Origin: Micromonospora eburnea | Lineage (GTDB): Bacteria; Actinomycetota; Actinomycetes; Mycobacteriales; Micromonosporaceae | Direction of reading: 5' to 3' | Length of the DNA stretch: 64,000 bases | Assembly (NCBI RefSeq): GCF_900090225.1 | Contig: NZ_FMHY01000002.1 | Span: 5,022,001 to 5,086,000 of the forward strand | Translations under genes and position numbers: made by a program | Notes under the pieces: model-generated | The model's input: the letters and a program-made list of their open reading frames with translations, nothing else | Databases searched by the model: none | Told to the model about the DNA's origin: nothing | Shown: in pieces, positions 16,528-23,389 of the stretch | Layout of the letters: every line of letters begins with the position of its first letter | How positions within the stretch are numbered: the first letter of the stretch is position 1

Positions 16528-17730
16528 TCACCAAACCTCCTGAAGAACCCGGATGATGTTGCCGCCGATAACCTTGGCGATCTCGTCGTCGGAGTAACCG
16601 TGCGTGACGAGCCAGCCGACGATGTTGCTGAAGCACTCCGCCGGGTTCTCCATGCCGCTCACGTACGGGACCCGGGGGTGGTCCACCACGCCGTGGGCCT
16701 TGCCGATCGCCAGGTGCTGGGTGAAGCTGTCGTGCAGCCCGACGTGGTCACCGAAGTTGGTGTCCGGGCCGAACGCCACGTGGTCGATGCCGACCAGCTC
16801 CACGCAGTAGGTGAAGTGGTCCATCACCGACTCGATCGAGTGGTGCGGGTGGTCCGCCGAGAGCGTGGTGTGCGGAGCGGCCTCGATACCGATCACGCCA
16901 CCCCGCTCGGCGCAGGCCCGGATCACCTCGTCCGGCTTCATCCGAGGGGTGTTCCAGACCGAGCGGGCACCGGCGTGGGTGATGAACACCGGCACCCGAC
17001 TCGCCTCGATCACGTCCAGCGAGGTCTGATCGCCGGAGTGCGAGATGTCAATGGCGATGCCGAGCTTGTTCATCCGATCCACCGCGCGCCGCCCGAAGTG
17101 GGTCAGACCGCCGTCGCGGTCCTCGGAGAGCCCGGAGCCGAGCATGTTGGCCTGGCTGTACGCGATGCCCATCTGGCGTACGCCGAAGCCGTAGAGGATG
17201 TCGATCCGGTCCAGCTCGTTCTCGATCATCGTGGCCGCTTCCAGACCCGCCACCAGGGCGATCTGGCCGTTGCGCTTGGCCTCGAAGATCTGGTCCAAGG
17301 TGGTCGCCACCACCACGTGGTCCTGCTTGGCGATGTCGGCGAAGCGCAGGCCGATGTCGTAGATGACGTCGTCCCACTTCCAGGCGTGCTCGCTGGTCAC
17401 GCAGCCGGTGCCGTTCATGAAGTTGTCGAAGACCGCGGTCATCCCGGAGCGGGCCATGCCTTCGAAGCCGAAGGCGTTCCGGCCGGTGCGGTTGTAGTCC
17501 CGCAGCTGGCTCACGTCGGCCGGCAGGATCTTCGGGTGCTCGTGCAGCGAGATGGCCATGTGCTCACGGAGCAGCCGGGCCACTCGGGCACGCTGCTCGT
17601 CGCTGAGGCCAAGGTCGTGTTCGGGCACCCGGCCGATCTCCGGCGCCAGGTCGAAGACCTTGTAGTCGACGTGCGGGGTCAAGTAGTCGAAGGACCGGTA
17701 TCCGGCATAACGGGGGGCAGGTTCCTGCAC
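16528..17730 (-). CDS. M19-type (membrane dipeptidase family) hydrolase, copy 2, HxH variant
   Basis: First gene of the peptide operon, 400 residues, starting at GTG with AAGGTGAG seven bases upstream. It is a paralogue of the gene at 7708, with the same M19 motifs ('VAGLEAATMIENELDRIDILYGFGVRQ', 'DISHSGD', 'THAGARSVWNTPR', 'GPDTNFGDH') and the same His63-Glu-His65 in place of HxD. The two copies differ in the first 200 and last 80 residues but share 314 identical bases in the middle. Having two such enzymes at opposite ends of one operon suggests related but distinct substrates, for example different stereoisomers or side chains. No signal peptide, so cytoplasmic. Confidence 0.85.
   Translation of the reverse strand: MQEPAPRYAGYRSFDYLTPHVDYKVFDLAPEIGRVPEHDLGLSDEQRARVARLLREHMAISLHEHPKILPADVSQLRDYNRTGRNAFGFEGMARSGMTAVFDNFMNGTGCVTSEHAWKWDDVIYDIGLRFADIAKQDHVVVATTLDQIFEAKRNGQIALVAGLEAATMIENELDRIDILYGFGVRQMGIAYSQANMLGSGLSEDRDGGLTHFGRRAVDRMNKLGIAIDISHSGDQTSLDVIEASRVPVFITHAGARSVWNTPRMKPDEVIRACAERGGVIGIEAAPHTTLSADHPHHSIESVMDHFTYCVELVGIDHVAFGPDTNFGDHVGLHDSFTQHLAIGKAHGVVDHPRVPYVSGMENPAECFSNIVGWLVTHGYSDDEIAKVIGGNIIRVLQEVW
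16778..17091. repeat. 314-bp tract identical to 7955-8268 (gene-conversion tract)
   Basis: Second copy of the identical segment, within the operon's first gene. The two copies are direct repeats about 8.8 kb apart, so recombination between them could delete nearly the whole transport operon. Confidence 0.85.
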
Positions 17731-17771
17731 TAGTCAGCTCACCTTCGTCACGCGTCAGAGGCATGAGGATG

Positions 17772-17784
17772 GAGGTCTGACCTC
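17772..17784. promoter_or_regulatory. GGTC-T-GACC palindrome, candidate GntR operator (proximal)
   Basis: GAGGTC-T-GACCTC is a perfect 13-bp palindrome, 42 bp before the operon's first start codon. It sits just downstream of the TAATCT candidate, so a bound repressor would cover the transcription start. The core GGTCTGACC is shared with the distal site apart from the central base. Confidence 0.5.
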
Positions 17785-17991
17785 ATGCCACTGGCAGATT
17801 AAGTGAGAGACGAACACCACCGGAATACCTCGTGACCCGACCGTTACCTCAAATCCGATCGCGTCTACGCAGGTCAAGCCGGTGAGCGCGGCGACAGGCC
17901 GGACGGCTGATGCGGTACCGCCCCGTAAACCCGATCTCCGCTCGAACGGAAAGCCGGGACAGTCGGTCCCTCGGTCAGGCAATCTTCGACC

Positions 17992-18008
17992 AGGTGGTCA
18001 GACCACCT
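17992..18008. promoter_or_regulatory. AGGTGGTCAGACCACCT palindrome, candidate GntR operator (distal)
   Basis: A perfect 17-bp palindrome with core GGTCAGACC. It resembles GntR-family operators (for example FadR TGGTCCGACCA, DasR TGGTCTAGACCA). It is about 220 bp from the proximal site, which would allow looping. A half-site TTGGTC follows at 18015-18020. Confidence 0.5.
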
Positions 18009-18120
18009 TCCAGGTTGGTCGGGCCGTTCGGCCCTCCACTCGACGGCCCTGGGCGCACCCCGACCCACTCTCGGGCGACAGCAACGACGAGACCCCTAAA
18101 CGACCAGGCCCGGGCCCGGC

Positions 18121-19995
18121 TCAGGAGCGGCGGACCGCGTCCAGGGCGAGCAGGGCAACGTGCAGGGAGAGGCAGGCGTCGACCGAGTCGAGGTCGACGT
18201 CGAGGATCCGGCCGATCCGGGCCAGCCGCTCGTAGAACGCCGGTCGGGACAGGTGCACCGCCGCAGCCGCCGCCGACTTGTTCCGGCCCGACTGCAGGTA
18301 CTCCCGGAGGGTGCCGAGCAGCGGCTCCCGGGGATGCTGGGCGTCGTACGCCAACAGTGCGCCGAGTTCCCGCTCGACGAAGGTCTGCACCCGGGGCTCG
18401 TCGCGCAGCAGGTGCAGCAGCCCGGCGAGGCCGACATGGGGCAGCCGGAAGATCAGCAGATCGCGTCGATCCCGGCGGGCCGCCTGGGCGATCTGCCGGG
18501 CCTCCACCAGCGACCGTCCGGCCTCCCGCAGGCTGCTCACACTGGAACCGGCGGCGACGATCACCGCGGCCGGGCGGGACATGCCGCCGACAGGCGTGCG
18601 GGGCGCCGGCGGGCGGGCCGGAGCGGCGTCGAGACGTACCCGGCGCAACGCCGCCGCGAAGGCGGTCAGCACCTTCTCCTCGGCGCCCGGATCGGGCAGC
18701 GCCAGCAGCGCCCCCACCGCATGGTCGTCGACGGCACTGGTCAGGCCGGTGAGCTTGGCCTCCCGCAGCGCGTGGCCGACCGCCTCAGCGAGGTCGCGCA
18801 GCCGGGCCGGACCGGCCTCCGGCCCGTTGTCGACGCCCGGCGCCGCGCCGTCCCCGGCCGGCTCGTCGGCGCGGTAGCGGACCACCACGCCGACCAGGTG
18901 CCGGCGGTCCAGCGGCACGCCCAGCGCCTTTGCCCGCAGCGCCACCTCGTCCACCGGGCGGGAGTGGTCGAGCAGGGCGGTGAGCAGGGTGCGGTGGATC
19001 TGGCGTTCCAGCCCCTCCGCGTCGCGACGGATCAGCCGGCCCAGGGCGAGGGTGGAGGCGGCCCGCTCGACCAGAATGGTGAGCCGGGTGGGCGGACTGC
19101 CCGAGCCGGCCCCGTACGGACCGGCACCCGCCCCGTCACCGTCGGTCCGCTCGGCCGATGTGGACCACGTCGCCCCGGGTCCCACCGAGCCGCTCGGCCC
19201 CTCGGCCGGGGCAGCCGGCGGCTCGGCGCCAGGGCCGTCGACCGGCTGTGCCCGGCCGGTGGTCAGTTCCCCGCCGGCCGGCCAGCGCAGCAGCAACCGC
19301 CCCCAGTCCTGGCCGCGCGCGCCGACGGTGGTCACCAGCCACCCGCTGTCCGCGTCGTACGCGGTGCGCCCACCGGGACGGATCCGCCGCGAGTGCTGCT
19401 CCCAGCGTTCCAGCAGCAACTCGGCGCTCTCCCCCGCCGGGTCGTACGCGAGCACCTGCCGGGAGAGGTTCTCCAGCACCACCGGGCACCCGGACAACTC
19501 GGCGGCCTGCCGCACCACCTCGGCCGCGCCGGCGCCCTCCACGGACAGCTCGGTGAACCGCTGGTGGATCTCCTCGGTGGCCCGCAGCTCGGTGAGCTGC
19601 GCGTCCACGATCAGCGCGTGCACCGCCTCGGTGATCCGCACGAACGGGATGGCCCGGCGTAACTCGACCAGGGGCAGCCCGCGCCGCTCGGCGGCGGCGG
19701 CCATCACCCGCGGCACCCCGCTGACGTAGCGCCGGCCCAGCTCGACCACCAGCCCGGAGACCCCGACGTCGGCCAGGTCGCCGATGAAGGCGCGCAGCCC
19801 CGCGTCGTCCGCGGGCAGCCCGATGCCGGTGGTCAGCACCAGCTCGCCGCCGCCGAGCAGGGTGGCGATGTCCGGCACCTCGGCGGCGTGCACCCAGCGG
19901 ACCGGCCGGTCCAGGCCCGCGTCACCGGCGACCAGGCGCGGGGCACCGTGGCGTACCGGCACCAGGGCCAGCACCTCGCGCACGGTCGGAAACAT
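18121..19995 (-). CDS. PucR family transcriptional regulator
   Basis: A 624-residue regulator with the PucR layout: an N-terminal PucR-like ligand domain (residues 4-120, 'FPTVREVLALVPV...AEVPDIATLLGGGELVLTTGIGLP'), a middle GGDEF-like domain, and a C-terminal helix-turn-helix ('GTLREYLQSGRNKSAAAAAVHLSRPAFYERLARIGRIL'). A Gly/Ala/Pro/Ser-rich insert of about 60 residues lies near residue 250. Relatives control purine, amino-acid or polyamine breakdown. It is separated from the peptide operon by 390 bp and could be a second regulator of it. I chose the ATG at 19995 because TAGCGT seven bases upstream predicts a leaderless transcript; a GTG at 20004 overlaps that element. Confidence 0.88.
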   Translation of the reverse strand: MFPTVREVLALVPVRHGAPRLVAGDAGLDRPVRWVHAAEVPDIATLLGGGELVLTTGIGLPADDAGLRAFIGDLADVGVSGLVVELGRRYVSGVPRVMAAAAERRGLPLVELRRAIPFVRITEAVHALIVDAQLTELRATEEIHQRFTELSVEGAGAAEVVRQAAELSGCPVVLENLSRQVLAYDPAGESAELLLERWEQHSRRIRPGGRTAYDADSGWLVTTVGARGQDWGRLLLRWPAGGELTTGRAQPVDGPGAEPPAAPAEGPSGSVGPGATWSTSAERTDGDGAGAGPYGAGSGSPPTRLTILVERAASTLALGRLIRRDAEGLERQIHRTLLTALLDHSRPVDEVALRAKALGVPLDRRHLVGVVVRYRADEPAGDGAAPGVDNGPEAGPARLRDLAEAVGHALREAKLTGLTSAVDDHAVGALLALPDPGAEEKVLTAFAAALRRVRLDAAPARPPAPRTPVGGMSRPAAVIVAAGSSVSSLREAGRSLVEARQIAQAARRDRRDLLIFRLPHVGLAGLLHLLRDEPRVQTFVERELGALLAYDAQHPREPLLGTLREYLQSGRNKSAAAAAVHLSRPAFYERLARIGRILDVDLDSVDACLSLHVALLALDAVRRS

Positions 19996-20002
19996 GCGCG
20001 TC

Positions 20003-20008
20003 ACGCTA
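20003..20008 (-). promoter_or_regulatory. -10 element of the leaderless PucR-type gene
   Basis: TAGCGT on the minus strand is followed by seven bases and then the ATG at 19995. The same TAGCGT-N7-ATG arrangement occurs before the DUF3097 gene. Confidence 0.5.
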
Positions 20009-20167
20009 CCGTCCGTGACCAGGAAACTCGACTATCCGGTTGGGTGGCACGCGGCGGACCAGGTCAGCCGCCGGCCACCGCACGCGGGCAGGAACCAGAC
20101 GGCAGGCAACCCTGCGTCATCCGGCTCAGAGAAGCCGATCCGGCACCCCTCACCAACTCGCGGCAGC

Positions 20168-20197
20168 GGTGCCAGCCGCCGCCGAGCGGCTGGCACC
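20168..20197 (-). terminator. hairpin terminator downstream of argG
   Basis: GGTGCCAGCCGC and GCGGCTGGCACC are perfect 12-bp arms around a six-base loop, 32 bp after the argG stop. There is no U tract, as is usual in high-GC actinomycetes. It separates argG from the PucR-type gene. Confidence 0.6.
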
Positions 20198-20228
20198 GGC
20201 GAGCTGACCCCTCTTCCCGCGGCGTCGC

Positions 20229-21680
20229 TCAGTCGACGCCGAACTCCATCGCGGCACGGTCGAGTGCCTCGTCCTCGGCGGAGGAGACACCCCGGGAGGC
20301 GATGGCTTCCGCACCGCCCTGTGGCATCGCGCCGATCAGCCCGGTCGAGGCTGCCTGCGCGGCGCCGACCATCCGCTGAGGGGCCCCGCCGCCGACCATC
20401 CCGAGGGTGGCGTACTGCTCCAGCTTCGCCCGCGAGTCGGCGATGTCCAGGTTGCGCATGGTGAGCTGGCCGATCCGGTCCGACGGGCCGAACGCCGAGT
20501 CCTCGGTACGCTCCATCGACAGCTTGTCCGGGTGATAGCTGAACGCCGGGCCGGTGGTGTCCAGGATCGAGTAGTCCTCGCCCCGGCGCAGGCGCAACGT
20601 CACCTCGCCGGTGACCGCCGTGCCGACCCAGCGCTGCAACGACTCGCGCAGCATCAGCGCCTGCGGGTCCAGCCAGCGCCCCTCGTACATCAGCCGGCCC
20701 AGGCGGCGACCCTCGTTGTGGTAGTTCGCCAGGGTGTCCTCGTTGTGGATGGCGTTGACCAGCCGTTCGTACGCGGCATGCAGCAGCGCCATGCCGGGCG
20801 CCTCGTAGATGCCCCGGCTCTTGGCCTCGATGATCCGGTTCTCGATCTGGTCCGACATGCCCAGGCCGTGCCGGCCGCCGATGGCGTTGGCCTCCAGCAC
20901 CAGATCGACGGGGCTGCCGAACTCCTTACCGTTGATCGTCACCGGACGACCCTGGTCAAAGCCGATCGTGACATCCTCGGTCGGGATCTCCACCGTCGGG
21001 TCCCAGAACCGGACTCCCATGATCGGATCGACCGTCTCGATGCCGGTGTCGAGGTGTTCGAGGGTCTTCGCCTCGTGCGTGGCACCCCAGATGTTGGCGT
21101 CGGTGGAGTATGCCTTCTCGGTGCTGTCCCGGTACGGCAGGCCGCGTTCGAGCAGCCACTCCGACATCTCCTTACGCCCGCCCAGTTCGGTGACGAAGTC
21201 GGTGTCGAGCCACGGCTTGTAGATGCGCAGCTGCGGGTTGGCCAGCAGGCCGTACCGGTAGAACCGCTCGATGTCGTTGCCCTTGAAGGTCGAGCCGTCG
21301 CCCCAGATCTGGACGTCGTCGGAGATCATCGCCCGCACCAGCAGCGTCCCGGTCACGGCCCGGCCCAGGGGGGTGGTGTTGAAGTACGCCCGCCCGCCCG
21401 AACGGATGTGGAAGGCCCCGCAGGTCAACGCCGCCAGGCCCTCCTCGACGAGGGCGGCGCGGCAGTCGACCAGGCGGGCGACCTCGGCGCCGTAGCTGAG
21501 CGCGCGACCGGGCACCGAGACGATGTCGGGCTCGTCGTACTGGCCGATGTCGGCGGTGTAGGCGCAGGGAACGGCGCCCTTGTCGCGCATCCACGCGACC
21601 GCGACCGAGGTGTCGAGGCCGCCGGAGAAGGCGATGCCGACACGTTCGCCGGTGGGCAGGGAGGTGAGAACCTTGGACAC
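20229..21680 (-). CDS. argG: argininosuccinate synthase, type 2
   Basis: A 483-residue cytoplasmic enzyme that joins citrulline and aspartate with ATP to give argininosuccinate, the penultimate step of arginine synthesis. 'GIAFSGGLDTSVAVAWMRDKGAVPCAYTADIGQ' is the ATP-binding SGGxDTS loop. 'YFNTTPLGRAVTGTLLV', 'IWGDGSTFKGNDIERFYRYGLL' and 'HGLGMSDQIENRIIEAKSRGIYEAPGMALLH' match the E. coli-type (type 2) enzyme closely, not the shorter type common in actinomycetes. It is not beside other arg genes. The C-terminus is about 30 residues longer than in E. coli. The start is GTG 21680, which lacks a Shine-Dalgarno but has TAATCT five bases upstream, so it is probably leaderless. Confidence 0.95.
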   Translation of the reverse strand: MSKVLTSLPTGERVGIAFSGGLDTSVAVAWMRDKGAVPCAYTADIGQYDEPDIVSVPGRALSYGAEVARLVDCRAALVEEGLAALTCGAFHIRSGGRAYFNTTPLGRAVTGTLLVRAMISDDVQIWGDGSTFKGNDIERFYRYGLLANPQLRIYKPWLDTDFVTELGGRKEMSEWLLERGLPYRDSTEKAYSTDANIWGATHEAKTLEHLDTGIETVDPIMGVRFWDPTVEIPTEDVTIGFDQGRPVTINGKEFGSPVDLVLEANAIGGRHGLGMSDQIENRIIEAKSRGIYEAPGMALLHAAYERLVNAIHNEDTLANYHNEGRRLGRLMYEGRWLDPQALMLRESLQRWVGTAVTGEVTLRLRRGEDYSILDTTGPAFSYHPDKLSMERTEDSAFGPSDRIGQLTMRNLDIADSRAKLEQYATLGMVGGGAPQRMVGAAQAASTGLIGAMPQGGAEAIASRGVSSAEDEALDRAAMEFGVD

Positions 21681-21685
21681 GAGGA

Positions 21686-21691
21686 AGATTA
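21686..21691 (-). promoter_or_regulatory. -10 element of leaderless argG
   Basis: TAATCT on the minus strand ends five bases before the GTG at 21680. A TTGCAT lies about 19 bases further upstream as a weak -35. Confidence 0.4.
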
Positions 21692-21745
21692 TTCACCAGG
21701 GCGCATGGTCATGCAAGCGGAAGTGCTCTACGAGACCCGCAGCGG

Positions 21746-22567
21746 CTACCCGCTGCCGAACGGCGGATCGTCGCGACCCAGCTCCCAGCAGGCCACCGCG
21801 GTGGCGGCGGCGACGTTGAGCGAGTCCACCCCGCGCCGCATCGGGATCACCACCCGTACGTCGCTGGCGTCCATCGCCGCCCGGGTCAGGCCGGCCCCCT
21901 CGGCGCCCATCAGCAGCGCCGCCCGGGCCCGCTGGGCCGCGTCCAGCCGCTGGATCGGCACCGCGTCCGGCGCGGGCGTCATCGCCAGCACCGTGAAACC
22001 CGCCGCCCGGACCTGGGCGAGCGCGTCCGGCCAGGGCTCCAGCTTCGCGTATGGGATGGCGAAGACCTCGCCCATGCTGACCCGGACGCTGCGCCGGTAG
22101 AGCGGGTCGGCGCAGGTCGGAGAGAGCAGCACGGCGTCCACCCCGAGCGCGGCCACGGCCCGGAAGATCGCGCCGAGGTTGGTGTGGTTGTTGACGTCCT
22201 CCAGGATCACCACCCGGCGGGCGTCGGCCAGCGCCTCGGCGCCGCTCGGCAGCGGCTTGCGGTGGAACGAGCCCAGCACACCCCGGTGCACGTGGAAACC
22301 GGTGGCCCGCTGGAGCACCTCCGGGGTGGCCGCGTACACCGGGGCCTCCCCGGTCTCCAGGTCGGCGAGCTGATCCACCCGCTTGGCATCGACCAGGTAC
22401 GACCGGGCCGGATAGCCGGCCCGCAGCGCCCGGCGCAGCACCAGCTCGCCCTCGGCGATGAACAGGCCGTGCGGGGGCTCCCAACGGGTCCGCAGCTCGA
22501 CGTCGGTCAGCGCACGGTAGTCGGCGATCCGGTCGTCGTCGGGGTCGGTGATCTCGTGGACGGGCAC
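21746..22567 (-). CDS. SpoU/TrmH family RNA 2'-O-methyltransferase
   Basis: A 273-residue SPOUT methyltransferase that would transfer a methyl group from S-adenosylmethionine to a ribose 2'-OH in rRNA or tRNA. Residues 1-100 form the RNA-binding substrate domain. The SPOUT motifs follow: 'LEDVNNHTNLGAIFRAVAALGVDAVLL' (motif 1 with the catalytic Asn-x-G region), 'LLMGAEGAGL' (motif 2) and 'IPMRRGVDSLNVAAATAVACWEL' (motif 3), which together form the deep trefoil knot. The target nucleoside cannot be told from sequence. Upstream lies an intergenic GGGGCCCC repeat. Confidence 0.9.
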   Translation of the reverse strand: MPVHEITDPDDDRIADYRALTDVELRTRWEPPHGLFIAEGELVLRRALRAGYPARSYLVDAKRVDQLADLETGEAPVYAATPEVLQRATGFHVHRGVLGSFHRKPLPSGAEALADARRVVILEDVNNHTNLGAIFRAVAALGVDAVLLSPTCADPLYRRSVRVSMGEVFAIPYAKLEPWPDALAQVRAAGFTVLAMTPAPDAVPIQRLDAAQRARAALLMGAEGAGLTRAAMDASDVRVVIPMRRGVDSLNVAAATAVACWELGRDDPPFGSG

Positions 22568-22586
22568 CGGTCGATTCTGCCGGATG

Positions 22587-22632
22587 AAAGGAAGGGCCCC
22601 CCATTAACGCCTCCGGTATAGAAGGGTTCCTC
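22587..22632 (-). repeat. GGGGCCCC-type intergenic palindromic repeat, copy A
   Basis: Read on the minus strand, this copy contains the CCTTCTATACCGGAGGCGTT core and a degenerate GGGGGGCCCTTCCTT arm. It matches copies B and C with several changes in the flanking palindromes. It lies in the 77-bp gap between the DHFR-fold and SpoU genes. Confidence 0.7.
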
Positions 22633-22644
22633 TCTCACAAGGGC

Positions 22645-23205
22645 TCAGCGGCTCCGCTCGTAGCGCAGCAGCACCGAACGGCCGTCGAAGCCGCGCGTCT
22701 CCACCAGCCGCAGGTCGAGGCGCTCCTTGCCGGGGAAGAGCGGGATGCCGCCGCCGAGCACCACCGGGTGCACCACCACGTGGTACTCGTCGATCAGGCC
22801 CAGGTCGGCGAGCGCCGCGGCGGCCCCCGAGCCCCCGCTGAGCAGCAGGTCCTTGCCCGGCTGGGCCTTCAGCTCGGCGACCTCGGCGGCCAGGTCGCGG
22901 CCGATCACCCGGGCGCCGTACCCGGCGGTCTCCAGCGTGCGGGAGATGACGACCTTCGGGGTACGCCGCCAGACCGGGGCGAACCGCAGGTCGTGCGGAT
23001 CCTGGGAGATCTGTTCCGCACGCGGCCAGTACCAGGACATCAGCCCCCACACCTTGCCGCCGTAGAGGAAGGTGTCGGCCCGGTCGCACAGCTCGAAGGA
23101 GTACGCGGACAGTTCCGGCCCCATGGCCGGCCAGTCGAACTCACCGTTCGGCCCCTCGATGAAGCCGTCGAGCGACTGGTGCACCCAGTGGACGAGCTTG
23201 CGCAT
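22645..23205 (-). CDS. dihydrofolate reductase family (RibD C-terminal domain) protein
   Basis: A 186-residue protein of the DHFR-like fold shared with the RibD reductase domain. Visible motifs are 'SLDGFIEGPNGEFDW' at the N-terminus, 'DTFLYGGKVWGLMSWYW', 'KVVISRTLE', 'DLLLSGGSGAAAALADLGLIDEYHVVVHPVVLGGGIPLF' (NADPH-binding Gly-rich loop and C-terminal helix) and the closing 'LLRYER'. This family is widespread in actinomycetes as small stand-alone reductases without a defined substrate. It is not a true folA. The gene stands alone between two repeat copies. Confidence 0.88.
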   Translation of the reverse strand: MRKLVHWVHQSLDGFIEGPNGEFDWPAMGPELSAYSFELCDRADTFLYGGKVWGLMSWYWPRAEQISQDPHDLRFAPVWRRTPKVVISRTLETAGYGARVIGRDLAAEVAELKAQPGKDLLLSGGSGAAAALADLGLIDEYHVVVHPVVLGGGIPLFPGKERLDLRLVETRGFDGRSVLLRYERSR

Positions 23206-23337
23206 GATGTTCCCCCTGCCCGGTGGCGCCCCCGGCGGGCACCCACACCGCTGGGTCGGAGCCCCTAAACGAAATCCGACACCCCCGGGAACGCATTCCT
23301 CTCACCGGGTTGCCACGCGGGCCAGGGCTGCGCGGTG

Positions 23338-23388
23338 AAAGGGGGCCCCTTCTCTACCGTAGGAGTTAACAGGGGCCCCTTCCTTCTA
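23338..23388 (+). repeat. GGGGCCCC-type intergenic palindromic repeat, copy B
   Basis: GGGGGCCCCTTCTCTACCGT at the left and GTTAACAGGGGCCCCTTCCT at the right flank a central ACCGTAGGAG. It lies immediately after the stop codon of the penicillin-binding protein gene (minus strand), in terminator position. Confidence 0.75.
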
Positions 23389-23389
23389 C

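Larger units (their letters stand above)
17731..18120. other. promoter region of the peptide operon (390 bp)
   Basis: No gene is present. Since the pucR-like gene ends at 18121 and is transcribed the same way, this region carries the operon promoter. Reading the minus strand, a TAATCT -10 candidate is at 17801-17796, followed by a palindrome at 17784-17772, and a longer palindrome lies upstream at 17992-18008. I found no convincing -35 at standard spacing. Confidence 0.55.

Noticed and set aside
16778..17091. 314-bp tract as a mobile element
   Set aside because: It is in frame within both genes and codes for the conserved active-site region. There are no element ends.
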